64,000 bases of DNA from Pseudomonadota bacterium (GTDB lineage: Bacteria > Pseudomonadota > Gammaproteobacteria > Xanthomonadales > Xanthomonadaceae). Made by a program: the position numbers and the translations under genes. Where the stretch lies: contig JAFEEL010000013.1 in the NCBI GenBank assembly GCA_018241125.1, forward strand, positions 62,001 to 126,000. Direction: 5' to 3'. This document shows, one piece after another, positions 1 to 9,302 of this stretch; within the stretch, counting starts at the first letter, position 1, and every line of letters starts with the position of its first letter. The notes below the pieces were generated by a model. That model did not search any database, was not told the DNA's origin, and was given only the letters and a program-made list of their open reading frames with translations.

Positions 1-1173
<1,173 letters not shown>

Positions 1174-1312
1174 GGGAAAGTCGTCGGATTGAATCTGAAC
1201 GCAGTGTAGCAATCGCGGTTTGTTCGGAAAACGTTATCAGTCGGGGTTAAGCGATCCGATGCTGCAATGCCAGCGCCGAACCACGTATCGCAACCTTGCC
1301 CGGAGTGCCCAG

Positions 1313-1885
1313 ATGCAAACCACTTCCATCCTCATGCCCGTTGCCTTGGCCTTGGCCGCCGCGTTGCCGATGCAGGCCGCGCTCGCGCAGTACGCTCCGC
1401 CGCCGCCACCGGCGGCCCGCTACGCGCCAGACCGTGCGCCGGTGGTTTATGGTTACGCCAGCGTGCTGCGCGTAACGCCGGTTTATGATCGCTATACCAC
1501 CGACGAGCAGCGCTGCGACGGCCCGCCGCAGCCGGTGCAGAAAGATACGACAGGCGGCACCTTGCTTGGCGCGGTAGTGGGCGGAGTGATCGGTAGCACC
1601 ATGGGGCGTGGCAGCGGCCGCAAGGCTGCCGTCGTCGGCGGTGCGGTCGTCGGCGGCGTGGTCGGCAACCAGATCGCAAAGGACAGCGGCCCGGATTACG
1701 TCGCGCCCGGCTGCCGCACCGTGCAGGTCACCCACGATGGTGACGGCCCGCCGATCGGGTTCGACGTGGAATACGACTACAAGGGCGACGTCTTCACCGC
1801 GCGCATGCCCTATGACCCCGGCAATCGCATCCGCGTGCGTGTCTCGGCGGTGCCGGCCGACGGCCCGCCGCGCTATCGGCGCTGA
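1313..1885 (+). CDS. glycine-zipper 2TM-type envelope protein
   Basis: A 190-residue exported protein of unassigned function. It starts with a signal peptide (MQTTSILMPVALALAAALP, cleavage likely after AALA). A proline-rich stretch and a small domain with one cysteine follow. Residues about 80-120 carry the glycine zipper, with repeated GxxxG spacing in GALLGAVVGGVIGS-like and AVVGGAVVGGVVGNQIA segments. The C-terminal part (GFDVEYDYKGDVF...MPYDPGNRIRVRV) is a small beta-rich domain common in proteobacterial 17 kDa-antigen-like proteins. The frame is open back to 1220, but the ATG at 1313 directly precedes the signal peptide and is preferred. Family members sit in or near the outer membrane, and a role in envelope integrity is inferred. 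It has its own transcription unit between cysS and the arginine cluster. Confidence 0.75.
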   Translation: MQTTSILMPVALALAAALPMQAALAQYAPPPPPAARYAPDRAPVVYGYASVLRVTPVYDRYTTDEQRCDGPPQPVQKDTTGGTLLGAVVGGVIGSTMGRGSGRKAAVVGGAVVGGVVGNQIAKDSGPDYVAPGCRTVQVTHDGDGPPIGFDVEYDYKGDVFTARMPYDPGNRIRVRVSAVPADGPPRYRR

Positions 1886-1897
1886 CGTAGCGGAGCC

Positions 1898-1946
1898 GGG
1901 ACTCGGGACTCGGGATTCGGGATTCGGGATTCGGGATTCGGGATTC
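1898..1946. repeat. heptamer tandem array A (GGGACTC/GGGATTC, 7 units)
   Basis: Seven uninterrupted 7-base units, two GGGACTC followed by five GGGATTC, begin 13 bases after the stop codon of the glycine-zipper gene. The register is perfect. Confidence 0.95.
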
Positions 1947-1965
1947 GGCGCCGAGGGAGTGCAAG

Positions 1966-2000
1966 CCGTTCGTGGTGAGCCGGCCCGTGTCGAACCACGG
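1966..2000. repeat. REP-like inverted repeat
   Basis: A short hairpin-forming element. The arms CGTGGT (1971-1976) and ACCACG (1994-1999) enclose GAGCCGGCCCGTGTCGA. Intergenic inverted repeats of the GTGGTGAGCC...TCGAACCAC type are widespread in proteobacterial chromosomes. It is not part of any gene. Confidence 0.6.
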
Positions 2001-2072
2001 CACGCGGGTGGCCAACGCTCGCGCTCGCTTTGCTTGTTGCATTGCAGCGAAAGATCGTGCAACACTCCGCCC

Positions 2073-2180
2073 ATGCGCAGCCTGTATTCCGATGCCATCG
2101 TCCTCACCACCGCCCACATGGCGGCGGGGATGACCTCGCGCGCGCGCCGACCGCTGACCAGCCATTGCGAGGTCGGGTAG
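2073..2180 (+). CDS. possible leader peptide upstream of the arginine cluster
   Basis: A 35-codon ORF (MRSLYSDAIVLTTAHMAAGM, then an Arg-rich TSRARRPL segment and a short tail) ends 28 bases before the terminator stem that precedes argF'. It has four arginine codons, three of them clustered at codons 23, 25 and 26, and its stop lies inside a sequence able to pair with the 5' half of the terminator. That arrangement resembles a ribosome-stalling leader. Against it, there is no good Shine-Dalgarno sequence and the arginine cluster is modest for so GC-rich a genome. It may be non-coding. Confidence 0.25.
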   Translation: MRSLYSDAIVLTTAHMAAGMTSRARRPLTSHCEVG

Positions 2181-2238
2181 CGGCGCAACGTCATCCATCG
2201 TTGCCACGAAAAAACCCGGCCTGCGCGCCGGGTTTTTT
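2170..2238 (+). promoter_or_regulatory. candidate attenuator with mutually exclusive hairpins
   Basis: Three structures can be drawn. The terminator is at 2209-2238. A 6-bp hairpin GCAACG/CGTTGC sits at 2185-2190 and 2199-2204. A competing pairing joins 2170-2178 (AGGTCGGGT) with 2214-2222 (ACCCGGCCT), nine pairs including one G-U, and would disrupt the terminator while enclosing the small hairpin. The competing strand overlaps the stop of the possible leader ORF. The layout is what transcription attenuation would need ahead of argF'. Regulation by arginine is inferred, not shown. Confidence 0.35.
2209..2238 (+). terminator. strong rho-independent terminator before argF'
   Basis: A perfect 12-bp stem AAAAAACCCGGC / GCCGGGTTTTTT with a six-base loop, ending in six T residues. 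It lies 42 bases before the argF' ATG. It could end transcription from the glycine-zipper gene about 320 bases upstream, act in both directions because of the A-run, or be the terminator arm of an attenuator. Confidence 0.85.
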
Positions 2239-2280
2239 GTTGCCCGGCGCTTTCCTTCATTCCCGCTGCGAGCCCGCGCC

Positions 2281-3351
2281 ATGCAATCCGGATTTCCAGA
2301 ACATCCCCGCGACTTTCTCGACACCCAGCACTGGAGCCGCCCGGCGCTGGATGCGCTGCTGGCGTGTGCGGCCGCGTTCAAACGCGAGCGCTTTGGCGAT
2401 GACCTGCGCGGCAAGACCATCGCGCTGGTGTTCTTCAATCCCTCGTTGCGCACACGCAGCAGCTTCGAGATCGGCGCCTTCCAGCTCGGCGGGCACGCGG
2501 TGGTGCTGGCGCCGGGCAAGGATGCGTGGCCGATCGCGTTCGATCCGGGTGCGGTGATGGACGGCGATGCCGAGGAGCACATCGCCGAGGTGGCGCGCGT
2601 GCTGTCGCGCTACGTCGATCTGATCGGCGTGCGCGCGTTCCCGAAGTTTCTGGACTGGGCACAGGATCGCAAGGATGCGGTGCTGCGTGGTTTCGCGAAG
2701 TACGCCACGGTGCCGGTGATCAACCTGGAAACCATCGTGCATCCGTGTCAGGAACTGGCGCACATCCTCGCCTTGCGCGAGCGCTTGGGCACTGACGATT
2801 TGCGCGGGAAAAAATACCTGCTGACCTGGACGTATCACCCCAAGCCGTTGAACACCGCGGTCGCCAACTCGGCGCTGAGCATCGCCACGCGCTACGGGAT
2901 GGATGTCACCTTGCTGTGCCCGACGCCCGAGTACGTGCCCGATGCGCGCTACATGCAGCGTGCCGCCGACAACGTGGCTATGCACGGCGGCAGCTTGACC
3001 GTCAGCCACGAGCCGCACGAGGCCTATCGCGACGCCGACGTGGTGTACGCCAAGAGCTGGGGCGCGCTGCCGTATTTCGGGCGCTGGGAACAGGAGAGGC
3101 CCATCCGCGATGCACACCGCCACTTCATCGTGGATGAAGCCAAGATGGCACTCACCAACCGTGCCGCGTTCAGCCACTGCCTGCCGTTGCGCCGCAACGT
3201 CAAGGCCACCGACGGCGTGATGGATTCACCCGACTGCATCGCCATCGAAGAGGCCGAGAATCGCCTGCACGTGCAGAAGGCGGTGATGGCGGAACTGGCA
3301 CGGGACTCGGGACTCGGGGCTAGGGACTCGGGACACGGGGCTAGGGGCTAG
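2281..3351 (+). CDS. argF': N-acetylornithine carbamoyltransferase
   Basis: Transfers the carbamoyl group of carbamoyl phosphate to N-acetylornithine to give N-acetylcitrulline, the distinctive step of the acetylated arginine pathway of Xanthomonas relatives. The 356-residue protein has the carbamoyl-phosphate site FFNPSLRTRSSFE (about residues 50-62), HPCQ starting at residue 154 and HCLPLRR starting at residue 299. The segment GKDAWPIAF, with its tryptophan and proline, and the NLETIVHPCQ context match acetylornithine rather than ornithine carbamoyltransferases. The last 16 or so residues (ARDSGLGARDSGHGARG) are encoded by heptamer array B, and the stop codon itself is a TAG inside the array, so the native C-terminus has been replaced or extended. 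First gene of the arginine cluster. Confidence 0.95.
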   Translation: MQSGFPEHPRDFLDTQHWSRPALDALLACAAAFKRERFGDDLRGKTIALVFFNPSLRTRSSFEIGAFQLGGHAVVLAPGKDAWPIAFDPGAVMDGDAEEHIAEVARVLSRYVDLIGVRAFPKFLDWAQDRKDAVLRGFAKYATVPVINLETIVHPCQELAHILALRERLGTDDLRGKKYLLTWTYHPKPLNTAVANSALSIATRYGMDVTLLCPTPEYVPDARYMQRAADNVAMHGGSLTVSHEPHEAYRDADVVYAKSWGALPYFGRWEQERPIRDAHRHFIVDEAKMALTNRAAFSHCLPLRRNVKATDGVMDSPDCIAIEEAENRLHVQKAVMAELARDSGLGARDSGHGARG

Positions 3352-3378
3352 GGACTAGAGGCTCGGGGCTAGGGGCTC
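3302..3378. repeat. heptamer tandem array B (GGGACTC/GGGGCTA type, 11 units)
   Basis: Eleven consecutive 7-base units without a break in register, with variants GGGACTC, GGGGCTA, GGGACAC, GGGACTA, GAGGCTC and GGGGCTC. It overlaps the last 50 bases of argF' and supplies its stop codon. Confidence 0.93.
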
Positions 3379-3387
3379 AGTTGTTCT

Positions 3388-3426
3388 CCTTCCCCCGCTT
3401 GCGGGGGAAGGTCGGGATGGGGGCAC
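3388..3426. repeat. REP-like palindrome
   Basis: The perfect 11-bp inverted repeat CCTTCCCCCGC/GCGGGGGAAGG (3388-3411, two-base centre) is followed by TCGGGATGGGGG. A diverged copy with the same right flank is at 16607-16640, so this is a dispersed intergenic element. It lies in the gap between argF' and argG. Confidence 0.75.
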
Positions 3427-3549
3427 TTTTGCGCGCACCACACCCCATCTTCCCCGCAAGCACAGCAGGGAGCCGCTTGACCAACCCGATCTATGTGCAA
3501 ACACAACGCTGACCACAATTCTTGTCCGACCTGAGCACTGATACACGCC

Positions 3550-5010
3550 ATGATCTCCGCTTCCGCGATTTCCGATTCCCGAGTCCCGAGTCCGGGATCC
3601 TCCGACATCGTCCTGGCCTTCTCCGGCGGCCTGGACACCAGTTTTTGCGTGCCCTGGCTGATCGAACGCGGCTGGGCCGTGCACACCGTGTTCGCCGATA
3701 CCGGCGGTGTGGATGCGGGCGAGCGGGCGCGCATCGCGGCGCGGGCACACGAGCTGGGCGCGGCCTCGCACGTCACCGTCGACGGCGGGCCGGCGTTGTG
3801 GCGCGATTTCGTGGTGCCCTTCGTGATGGCCGGGGAAGGCTATCAGGGCCAGTATCCGTTGCTGGTGTCCGACCGTTATCTGATCGTCGCCGCCGCGCTC
3901 AAGCGCTGCGACGAACTGGGCACGCGCCACATCGCGCACGGCTGCACCGGCATGGGCAACGATCAGGTGCGCTTCGACCTGACGGTGAAGGCGTCGGGCG
4001 ATTATTCGATCATTGCGCCGATCCGCGAAATCCAGAAAGAGCACACCCACACCCGCGCCTACGAGCAGGCCTATCTGGCGCAGCGCGGGTTTTCCGTGCC
4101 GGCCAAGCAGCAGGCTTACACCATCAACGAAAACCTGCTGGGCGTGACGATGTCCGGTGGCGAGATCGACCGCTGGCAGGCACCGGACGCGGGCGCACGC
4201 GGCTGGTGCGCGCCGCGCGAGCAATGGCCATCCGAACCTCTGCACGTGCGCATCGGTTTCGAGTGCGGGCAGGCGGCGTCACTGGATGGACAGCGCATCG
4301 ATGGGCACGAGTTGCTGGGCAAACTCAACGGGCTGTTCGCGCGCTACGGCGTGGGTCGCGGCATCTACACCGGCGACACCACCATCGGCTTGAAGGGCCG
4401 CATCGTCTACGAAGCACCGGGTCTGATCGCCCTGCTCGCTGCGCATCGCGCGCTGGAAGACGCCGTGCTCGGCAAGGCGCAGAACCGCTTCAAGCCGAGC
4501 GTTGCGAAGCAATGGGTGGAACTGGTCTACGAAGGTTTTTTCCACGACCCGCTCAAGGCCGATCTGGAAGCCTTCCTGCGCTCCAGCCAGCGCTGCGTGA
4601 GCGGCGAGGTGACGCTGGAAACCTACGGCGGCAGCGTGCAGGCGGTGGCCATCGAATCGCCGCACACCCTGCACGCCAAGGGCGCGACCTATGCGCAATC
4701 GGCGGACTGGGGCGTGGCCGAAGCCGAAGGCTTCATCCGCCTGTACGGGATGAGCAGCACGCTGTGGGCGGAGGTGAATGGAGCGGGGAGCAGGGAGCGG
4801 GGAGCAGGGAGCGGGGAGCAGGGAGCGGGGAGCAGGGAGCGGGGAGCAGGGAGCAGGGAGCGGGGAGCAGGGAGCGGGGAGCAGGGGGGGGCAGGGGGAG
4901 CAGGGAGTGGGGAGCGGGGAGCAGGGAGCGGGGAGCAGGGAGCGGGGAGCAGGGGGGGGGCAGGGGGAGCAGTAAATTCTGCGTCTGATCGACCTTCCAA
5001 CCGACGTTGA
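3550..5010 (+). CDS. argG: argininosuccinate synthase with repeat-encoded tails at both ends
   Basis: Joins citrulline and aspartate using ATP to give argininosuccinate. The core has the N-type ATP pyrophosphatase loop [12 protein letters not shown] near residue 21, FADTGGVD, the substrate segment [14 protein letters not shown] and [11 protein letters not shown]. It ends at [10 protein letters not shown] (residue 410), where relatives such as the Xanthomonas enzyme end as I recall them. Residues 411-486 are a low-complexity tail ([14 protein letters not shown] repeats) encoded by heptamer array D, and the stop lies beyond the array. The N-terminal 18 residues before SSDIVLAF are largely encoded by the short reversed array C; no start codon lies between 3550 and the core. 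A 7-base unit read in triplets gives a seven-residue repeat, so neither array breaks the frame. The tails probably do not contribute to catalysis. Confidence 0.93.
   Translation: MISASAISDSRVPSPGSSDIVLAFSGGLDTSFCVPWLIERGWAVHTVFADTGGVDAGERARIAARAHELGAASHVTVDGGPALWRDFVVPFVMAGEGYQGQYPLLVSDRYLIVAAALKRCDELGTRHIAHGCTGMGNDQVRFDLTVKASGDYSIIAPIREIQKEHTHTRAYEQAYLAQRGFSVPAKQQAYTINENLLGVTMSGGEIDRWQAPDAGARGWCAPREQWPSEPLHVRIGFECGQAASLDGQRIDGHELLGKLNGLFARYGVGRGIYTGDTTIGLKGRIVYEAPGLIALLAAHRALEDAVLGKAQNRFKPSVAKQWVELVYEGFFHDPLKADLEAFLRSSQRCVSGEVTLETYGGSVQAVAIESPHTLHAKGATYAQSADWGVAEAEGFIRLYGMSSTLWAEVNGAGSRERGAGSGEQGAGSRERGAGSRERGAGSGEQGGAGGAGSGERGAGSGEQGAGSRGGAGGAVNSASDRPSNRR
3566..3593. repeat. heptamer tandem array C (CGATTCC/CGAGTCC, 4 units, reverse orientation)
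   Basis: Four 7-base units, reading GGACTCG/GGAATCG/GAAATCG on the minus strand, lie inside the first codons of argG and encode most of its extra N-terminal residues. The array is the reverse-complement counterpart of arrays A and B. Confidence 0.8.
4781..4972. repeat. heptamer tandem array D (GAGCGGG/GAGCAGG, about 24 units)
   Basis: The longest array in the window. Alternating GAGCGGG and GAGCAGG units run from one base after the last conserved codon of argG to just before the TAA at 4973 (out of frame). Two copies of a 13-base G-rich interruption (GGGGGGCAGGGGG) suggest block duplication of part of the array. The array is translated as the ArgG C-terminal tail. Confidence 0.95.
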
Positions 5011-5090
5011 ATAGTGTCGGCCGCGCGACTGCCTTTCGGCTCACCGCTCACCGCTACCGGCTCACGCATTCAAACCATCATTCCCACCCC

Positions 5091-6179
5091 ATGCTCCCCT
5101 CCATCCTCACCCACCTCCAACGCCTCGTCGCCTTTGACACGCGCAATCCGCCGCGTGCGATTGGCACCGACGGCATCTTTGACTACTTGCGCGCGCAGTT
5201 GCCGGGCTTCGCGTTCGACCTGCGCGATCACGGTGCCGGCGCGGTGTCGCTGCTGGCGGTGCGCGGATCGCCCTCGCGGGTGTTCAACGTGCACATCGAT
5301 ACCGTGCCGGATGCGCCGGGCTGGAGTGCCGATCCGTTCGCGCTGGGCGTGGATGACCAACGAGCGACCGGCCTTGGCGCCTGCGACATCAAGGGCGCGG
5401 CGGCTTGCCTGCTGGCAGCCGCGCAGGCGTCCACCGGCGCTGCCGCGCTATTGTTCAGCAGCGACGAGGAAGCCAACGATCCGCGATGCATCCGCGCCTT
5501 TCTCGGTTCGGATCATGGCTTCGCGCAAGCCATCGTCGCCGAACCGACCGGCTGCAAGGTGGTGCTCGCCCATCGCGGCATCGCCTCGGTGCAGATGCGT
5601 TTTGTCGGCAACGCCGGGCACGCATCAGGCGTGAACGCGCTGGCCGACAACGCCCTGCATCAGGCGGTGCGCTGGGGCGCGCGGGCGCTGGACTGCGTGG
5701 CGAACGAGGCGCACCGCGAGTTCGACGGGCTCAGCGGCCTGCGCTTCAACATCGGCCGCATCGAGGGCGGCATCAAGGCCAACGTGATCGCGCCATCAGC
5801 CGACGTGCGCTTCGGCTTCCGACCGTTGCCATCGCACGACGTGGATGAGTTGCACGCGCGCTTTCACGATTGTGCCCACGCGCCGCCGGCGAGCTATACG
5901 GAAGTGTTTCGCGGCCCGGCGTTGCCCGCCGGCACGCCAGCACAAGCCAGCGCGCGCCACGGTCAAGCACGAGCGCTCGCGGACGACTTGGGTTTGCCGA
6001 TCGGCGCGGCGGTGGACTTCTGGACGGAAGCCGCGCTGTTCTCCGCCGCCGGCCTGACTACGCTGGTGTATGGGTCGGGCGATATCGCGCAGGCGCACGC
6101 GGCCGACGAATGGGTCGCGCTGGAGCAACTGCGCGCCGCCGCCACCACCTACCGACGCCTGCTGGAGATCGAGCAATGA
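5091..6179 (+). CDS. argE: M20-family deacetylase, N-acetylcitrulline/N-acetylornithine type
   Basis: Removes the acetyl group from N-acetylcitrulline, inferred from the acetylornithine carbamoyltransferase in the same cluster, or from N-acetylornithine. The 362-residue protein has the M20 di-zinc landmarks: NVHIDTVP (metal His and Asp, about residue 65), GLGACDIKGA (bridging Asp), SSDEEAND (catalytic and metal Glu), VAEPTGCK, and a C-terminal FWTEAALFS region. The dimerisation domain begins around AHRGIASVQMRF. The ATG at 5091 is preferred because it directly precedes the conserved LPSILTHLQRLVAFDTRNPP segment; the open frame continues upstream to 5007 without conserved sequence. It lies 80 bases after argG. 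Substrate preference cannot be read from the sequence. Confidence 0.9.
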   Translation: MLPSILTHLQRLVAFDTRNPPRAIGTDGIFDYLRAQLPGFAFDLRDHGAGAVSLLAVRGSPSRVFNVHIDTVPDAPGWSADPFALGVDDQRATGLGACDIKGAAACLLAAAQASTGAAALLFSSDEEANDPRCIRAFLGSDHGFAQAIVAEPTGCKVVLAHRGIASVQMRFVGNAGHASGVNALADNALHQAVRWGARALDCVANEAHREFDGLSGLRFNIGRIEGGIKANVIAPSADVRFGFRPLPSHDVDELHARFHDCAHAPPASYTEVFRGPALPAGTPAQASARHGQARALADDLGLPIGAAVDFWTEAALFSAAGLTTLVYGSGDIAQAHAADEWVALEQLRAAATTYRRLLEIEQ

Positions 6180-6260
6180 ACCCCGCGCGTATGGCAACGA
6201 CACCGACCACCGAGTTGCGGAGCTCGCTTCCGCAACCCCTCCACTGAGCCGTACCTGAGC

Positions 6261-7595
6261 ATGAGCCAGATGCGCACCACCATCGTCCGCTTGCTGTCCA
6301 ACATGGCCAGCGCCAAGGAAATCAGCCTGTACCTGAAGCGTTTCGCGCGCATGGACGCGGCGCGCTTCGCGGTGGTCAAGGTCGGCGGCGCGGTGCTGCG
6401 CGACGATCTGGACGCGCTGGTGTCCTCGCTGGCTTTCCTGCAACAGGTCGGGCTGACGCCGATCGTGCTGCACGGTGCCGGTCCGCAACTGGACGAACAC
6501 TGTGCCGCCGCCGGCATCGCGAAACGCGCGCTCGATGGCTTGCGCGTGACCCCGCCGGAGACGCTGGCGGTCGTGCGCCGCGTGTTGCTGTCCGAAAACC
6601 TGCGGCTGGTCGAAGCCTTGCAAGCGGCCGGTGTGCGTGCCACGTCGATCCAGTCCGGCGTGTTCGAGGTGGAAGTGCTGGATCCTGATCGCTACGGCCT
6701 TGTCGGCAAGGTGATCGCGGTGCACACGCCGGGCATCCGCGCCGCCATCGGCGTGGGCTCGATCCCGGTGATCGCCTCGCTGGGCGAAACCGGTGGCGGG
6801 CAAATCCTCAACATCAATGCCGACTGGGCGGCCAGCGAGTTGGTGAAGGAACTGCAACCGTACAAGATCGTTTTTCTCACCGGTACCGGCGGCCTGCTCG
6901 ACGGCGATGGCCGCTTGATCGACTCGATCAATCTGGGCAGTCAATACGAAGCGCTGATGGGCGCGGCGTGGTTGCACTCGGGCATGCGCGTGAAGATCGA
7001 GCAGATCCACGATCTGCTGATGCAGTTGCCGCCGTCCTCGTCGGTGTCGATCACGCGCCCGGACGAACTGGCCAAGGAACTGTTCACCCATCGCGGCTCC
7101 GGCACGCTGGTACGGCGTGGCGAACGCATCGAACAACACACCGGATGGAATGCGCTGGATCGGACGCGGATCGCCGCGTTGATCGAATCGGGCTTTGGCC
7201 GCAGGCTGGCAGCGGATTATTTCGAGGCCACGCAACCCTGGCGGGTGTTCGTCAGCGAGCACTACCGCGCGGCGCTGCTGCTCACGCGCGAAGTGTTTGC
7301 CGGCGGCGAACTCGTGCCGCATCTGGACAAGTTCGCTGTCGCCCACGATGCGCAGGGCGAAGGCCTGGGGCGCGCCGCGTGGCAGGCGATGCGTGCGTCC
7401 GTGCCCAGGCTGTTCTGGCGCTCGCGCCCAGACAATCCGGTCAACGAGTTTTACCTCGAACAGGCCGATGGCTGCATCAAGTCCGAGCGTTGGAACGTGT
7501 ACTGGTACGGGCTGGAATCACTGGCCGCGATCGGGCAAGCGGTGGATCATTGCCGGGCGCGACCGGCGAGCTTGAAGGAGCATTGCCATGCATGA
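6261..7595 (+). CDS. argB: bifunctional N-acetylglutamate synthase/kinase
   Basis: Makes N-acetylglutamate and phosphorylates it, the first two steps of arginine synthesis. Residues about 30-280 form the amino-acid-kinase domain ([56 protein letters not shown]). Residues about 290-440 form the vertebrate-like NAT/GNAT domain ([59 protein letters not shown]). This fused architecture is characterised in Xanthomonas and Xylella and explains the absence of separate argA and argB here. At 444 residues it is full length for the fusion. The stop overlaps the GNAT gene by eight bases, pointing to translational coupling. The usual gene name is argB (or argAB). Confidence 0.95.
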   Translation: MSQMRTTIVRLLSNMASAKEISLYLKRFARMDAARFAVVKVGGAVLRDDLDALVSSLAFLQQVGLTPIVLHGAGPQLDEHCAAAGIAKRALDGLRVTPPETLAVVRRVLLSENLRLVEALQAAGVRATSIQSGVFEVEVLDPDRYGLVGKVIAVHTPGIRAAIGVGSIPVIASLGETGGGQILNINADWAASELVKELQPYKIVFLTGTGGLLDGDGRLIDSINLGSQYEALMGAAWLHSGMRVKIEQIHDLLMQLPPSSSVSITRPDELAKELFTHRGSGTLVRRGERIEQHTGWNALDRTRIAALIESGFGRRLAADYFEATQPWRVFVSEHYRAALLLTREVFAGGELVPHLDKFAVAHDAQGEGLGRAAWQAMRASVPRLFWRSRPDNPVNEFYLEQADGCIKSERWNVYWYGLESLAAIGQAVDHCRARPASLKEHCHA

Positions 7596-8199
7596 GTCGG
7601 CCACGGCGTGGCTCGATCCGGTGACGTTGGCAAGCGATCAGGTGCGCCTGGAGCCGCTGGCGCCCGCGCACTCGCCGGCGCTATGCGAGGCCACACGGGA
7701 TGGCCAATTGTGGAATCTCTGGTACACCTCGGTTCCAGCGCCCGAACGCATGGATGCGTGGATCGCTTCGGCACTCGCCGATCGTGCTGCCGGCACCGCA
7801 TTGCCTTTCGTGGTGCGCGATGGGAACGGTGTCGTCGTCGGCAGCACGCGCTACTGCAACGCCGACGCAGGCAATCGCCGGCTGGAGATCGGCCATACGT
7901 GGTACGCGGAGCGCGTTCAGCGCAGCGGCGTGAACACGCAAGCCAAGTGGCTGCTGTTGCGACACGCATTTGAAACGCTGGGCTGCATCGCGGTGGAATT
8001 CCGCACGCATTGGTGCAACCTGCGCTCGCGCGCAGCGATCGCACGACTGGGCGCGAAGCAGGACGGCGTGCTGCGCAACCATCGGATCATGCCCGATGGC
8101 AGTTTTCGCGACACCGTGGTGTTTTCGATCGTCGCCAGCGAGTGGCCGGCGGCGCGCGCGCACTTGCAGTTCCTTGTCGAAAGCGGAGGGCAGCGGTGA
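7588..8199 (+). CDS. RimJ/RimL-type GNAT acetyltransferase within the arginine cluster
   Basis: A 203-residue acetyl-CoA-dependent N-acetyltransferase. Typical RimJ/L features are [18 protein letters not shown] at the N-terminus, [18 protein letters not shown] (strands 2-4), LEIGHTWY, a CoA-loop region [18 protein letters not shown] around residues 110-128, and [20 protein letters not shown], the hallmark helix of this subfamily. The Shine-Dalgarno AAGGAG sits 7 bases before the ATG. The ORF overlaps argB by 8 bases and argC by 4, so it is translated with the arginine enzymes. Its substrate is unknown. A comparable gene sits between argB and argC in Xanthomonas relatives to my knowledge, which suggests a link to arginine metabolism, but this is inference. 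Confidence 0.85.
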   Translation: MHESATAWLDPVTLASDQVRLEPLAPAHSPALCEATRDGQLWNLWYTSVPAPERMDAWIASALADRAAGTALPFVVRDGNGVVVGSTRYCNADAGNRRLEIGHTWYAERVQRSGVNTQAKWLLLRHAFETLGCIAVEFRTHWCNLRSRAAIARLGAKQDGVLRNHRIMPDGSFRDTVVFSIVASEWPAARAHLQFLVESGGQR

Positions 8200-9173
8200 A
8201 CGCGCAGGTCGGCATCGTCGGTGGGCGCGGCCACGTTGGCGCGGAGCTGATCCGGCTGCTTTCCGCGCACCCGCAGTTCGAGATCGCCTATGTTTCCTCG
8301 CGGGAACTGGCAGGGCAGCCGGTGGCCGATCATGTGCGCGAATATCGCGGCGATCTGCGATTCACTACGCCAGCGCATGAAGACTTGCCTGTGCTTGCGG
8401 CCGGCGCCGTGGTGCTGGCTCTGCCCAACGGCAAGGCCGGCGCTTGCGTGGCAGCCTTCGACAGGGCGCATACCGACTCGGTGATCGTGGACCTGTCGGC
8501 CGATCATCGCTTCGACGACGACTGGTTGTACGGATTGCCAGAGCTTGCCGACGCGTCGGCCAAGGGCGTGCGGCGCATCGCCAATCCCGGTTGCTACGCC
8601 ACCGCGATGCAACTGGCGATTGCGCCGATGATCGATGCGCTGGTCGGGCCGGTGCAATGTTTCGGGGTCTCCGGCTACAGCGGCGCGGGCACCTCGCCAT
8701 CGGACAAGAACGACCCGGAAAAGCTGCGCGACAACCTGATGCCCTACGCGCTGACCGGCCATGTGCACGAGCGTGAGGTCGCCCGTCATTTGCGGCATCC
8801 GGTCGAGTTCATGCCGCACGTCGCACCGCATTTTCGCGGCCTGAGCATCACCGCGAACCTGCATCTGGCGCGCAGTTTCGAGATCGACGAAGTGCGGGCG
8901 ATCTATCGGGGCCGCTATGCCGGCCAACCGCTGGTGCGCGTGCTCGATGATGCGCCGTGGGTGAGCCGCATCGCCGGTGCGCAGCACGCCGAGGTCGGCG
9001 GCTTGACGCTGGCGCCCGACGGCCGCCGCCTCGTGGTCGTGGCCACGCTCGACAACCTGCTCAAGGGCGCGGCCACGCAAGCGGTGCAGAACCTCAATCG
9101 CGCGTTCGGATTCGATGAGCTCGCCGGGATCCCTCTGCAAGCCCCGCAGCCGTCTGGCGATGCGTTGCGGTGA
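8196..9173 (+). CDS. argC: N-acetyl-gamma-glutamyl-phosphate reductase
   Basis: NADPH-dependent reduction of N-acetylglutamyl phosphate to N-acetylglutamate semialdehyde. It has the Rossmann motif [18 protein letters not shown] at the N-terminus, [21 protein letters not shown], the active-site cysteine in [10 protein letters not shown] (Cys133), [16 protein letters not shown], and the histidine-bearing HVAPHFRGL segment. The start is the GTG at 8196, which has the Shine-Dalgarno GGAGGG five bases upstream and overlaps the TGA of the GNAT gene as GTGA. This gives 325 residues, normal for the short type of ArgC in this group. The in-frame ATG at 8010 lies deep inside the GNAT gene and is not used. 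Confidence 0.95.
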   Translation: MNAQVGIVGGRGHVGAELIRLLSAHPQFEIAYVSSRELAGQPVADHVREYRGDLRFTTPAHEDLPVLAAGAVVLALPNGKAGACVAAFDRAHTDSVIVDLSADHRFDDDWLYGLPELADASAKGVRRIANPGCYATAMQLAIAPMIDALVGPVQCFGVSGYSGAGTSPSDKNDPEKLRDNLMPYALTGHVHEREVARHLRHPVEFMPHVAPHFRGLSITANLHLARSFEIDEVRAIYRGRYAGQPLVRVLDDAPWVSRIAGAQHAEVGGLTLAPDGRRLVVVATLDNLLKGAATQAVQNLNRAFGFDELAGIPLQAPQPSGDALR

Positions 9174-9260
9174 GTGGTAGCCGCACATCGCTCCGCAGCG
9201 GCGGTGTGGTCAGGCAAGGCGACACCCAATTCGTATCCTGCTTCGCTCTTCGCTTCTCTC

Positions 9261-9302
9261 TGCTCCCCGCTCCCCGCTCCCATCTCCCCGCTCCCTGCAC
9301 CC
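9261..9302. repeat. heptamer tandem array E (CGCTCCC type, 6 units), flush with the argH start
   Basis: Six 7-base units (TGCTCCC, CGCTCCC twice, ATCTCCC, CGCTCCC, TGCACCC) end exactly at the base before the argH ATG. On the minus strand it reads GGGAGCG/GGGAGCA, the same sequence family as array D. It fills the position where a ribosome binding site should be with pyrimidines. Confidence 0.93.

Noticed and set aside
4781-4972. Heptamer arrays as CRISPR
   Set aside because: Units are only 7 bases, there are no unique spacers, and no cas gene is in the window.
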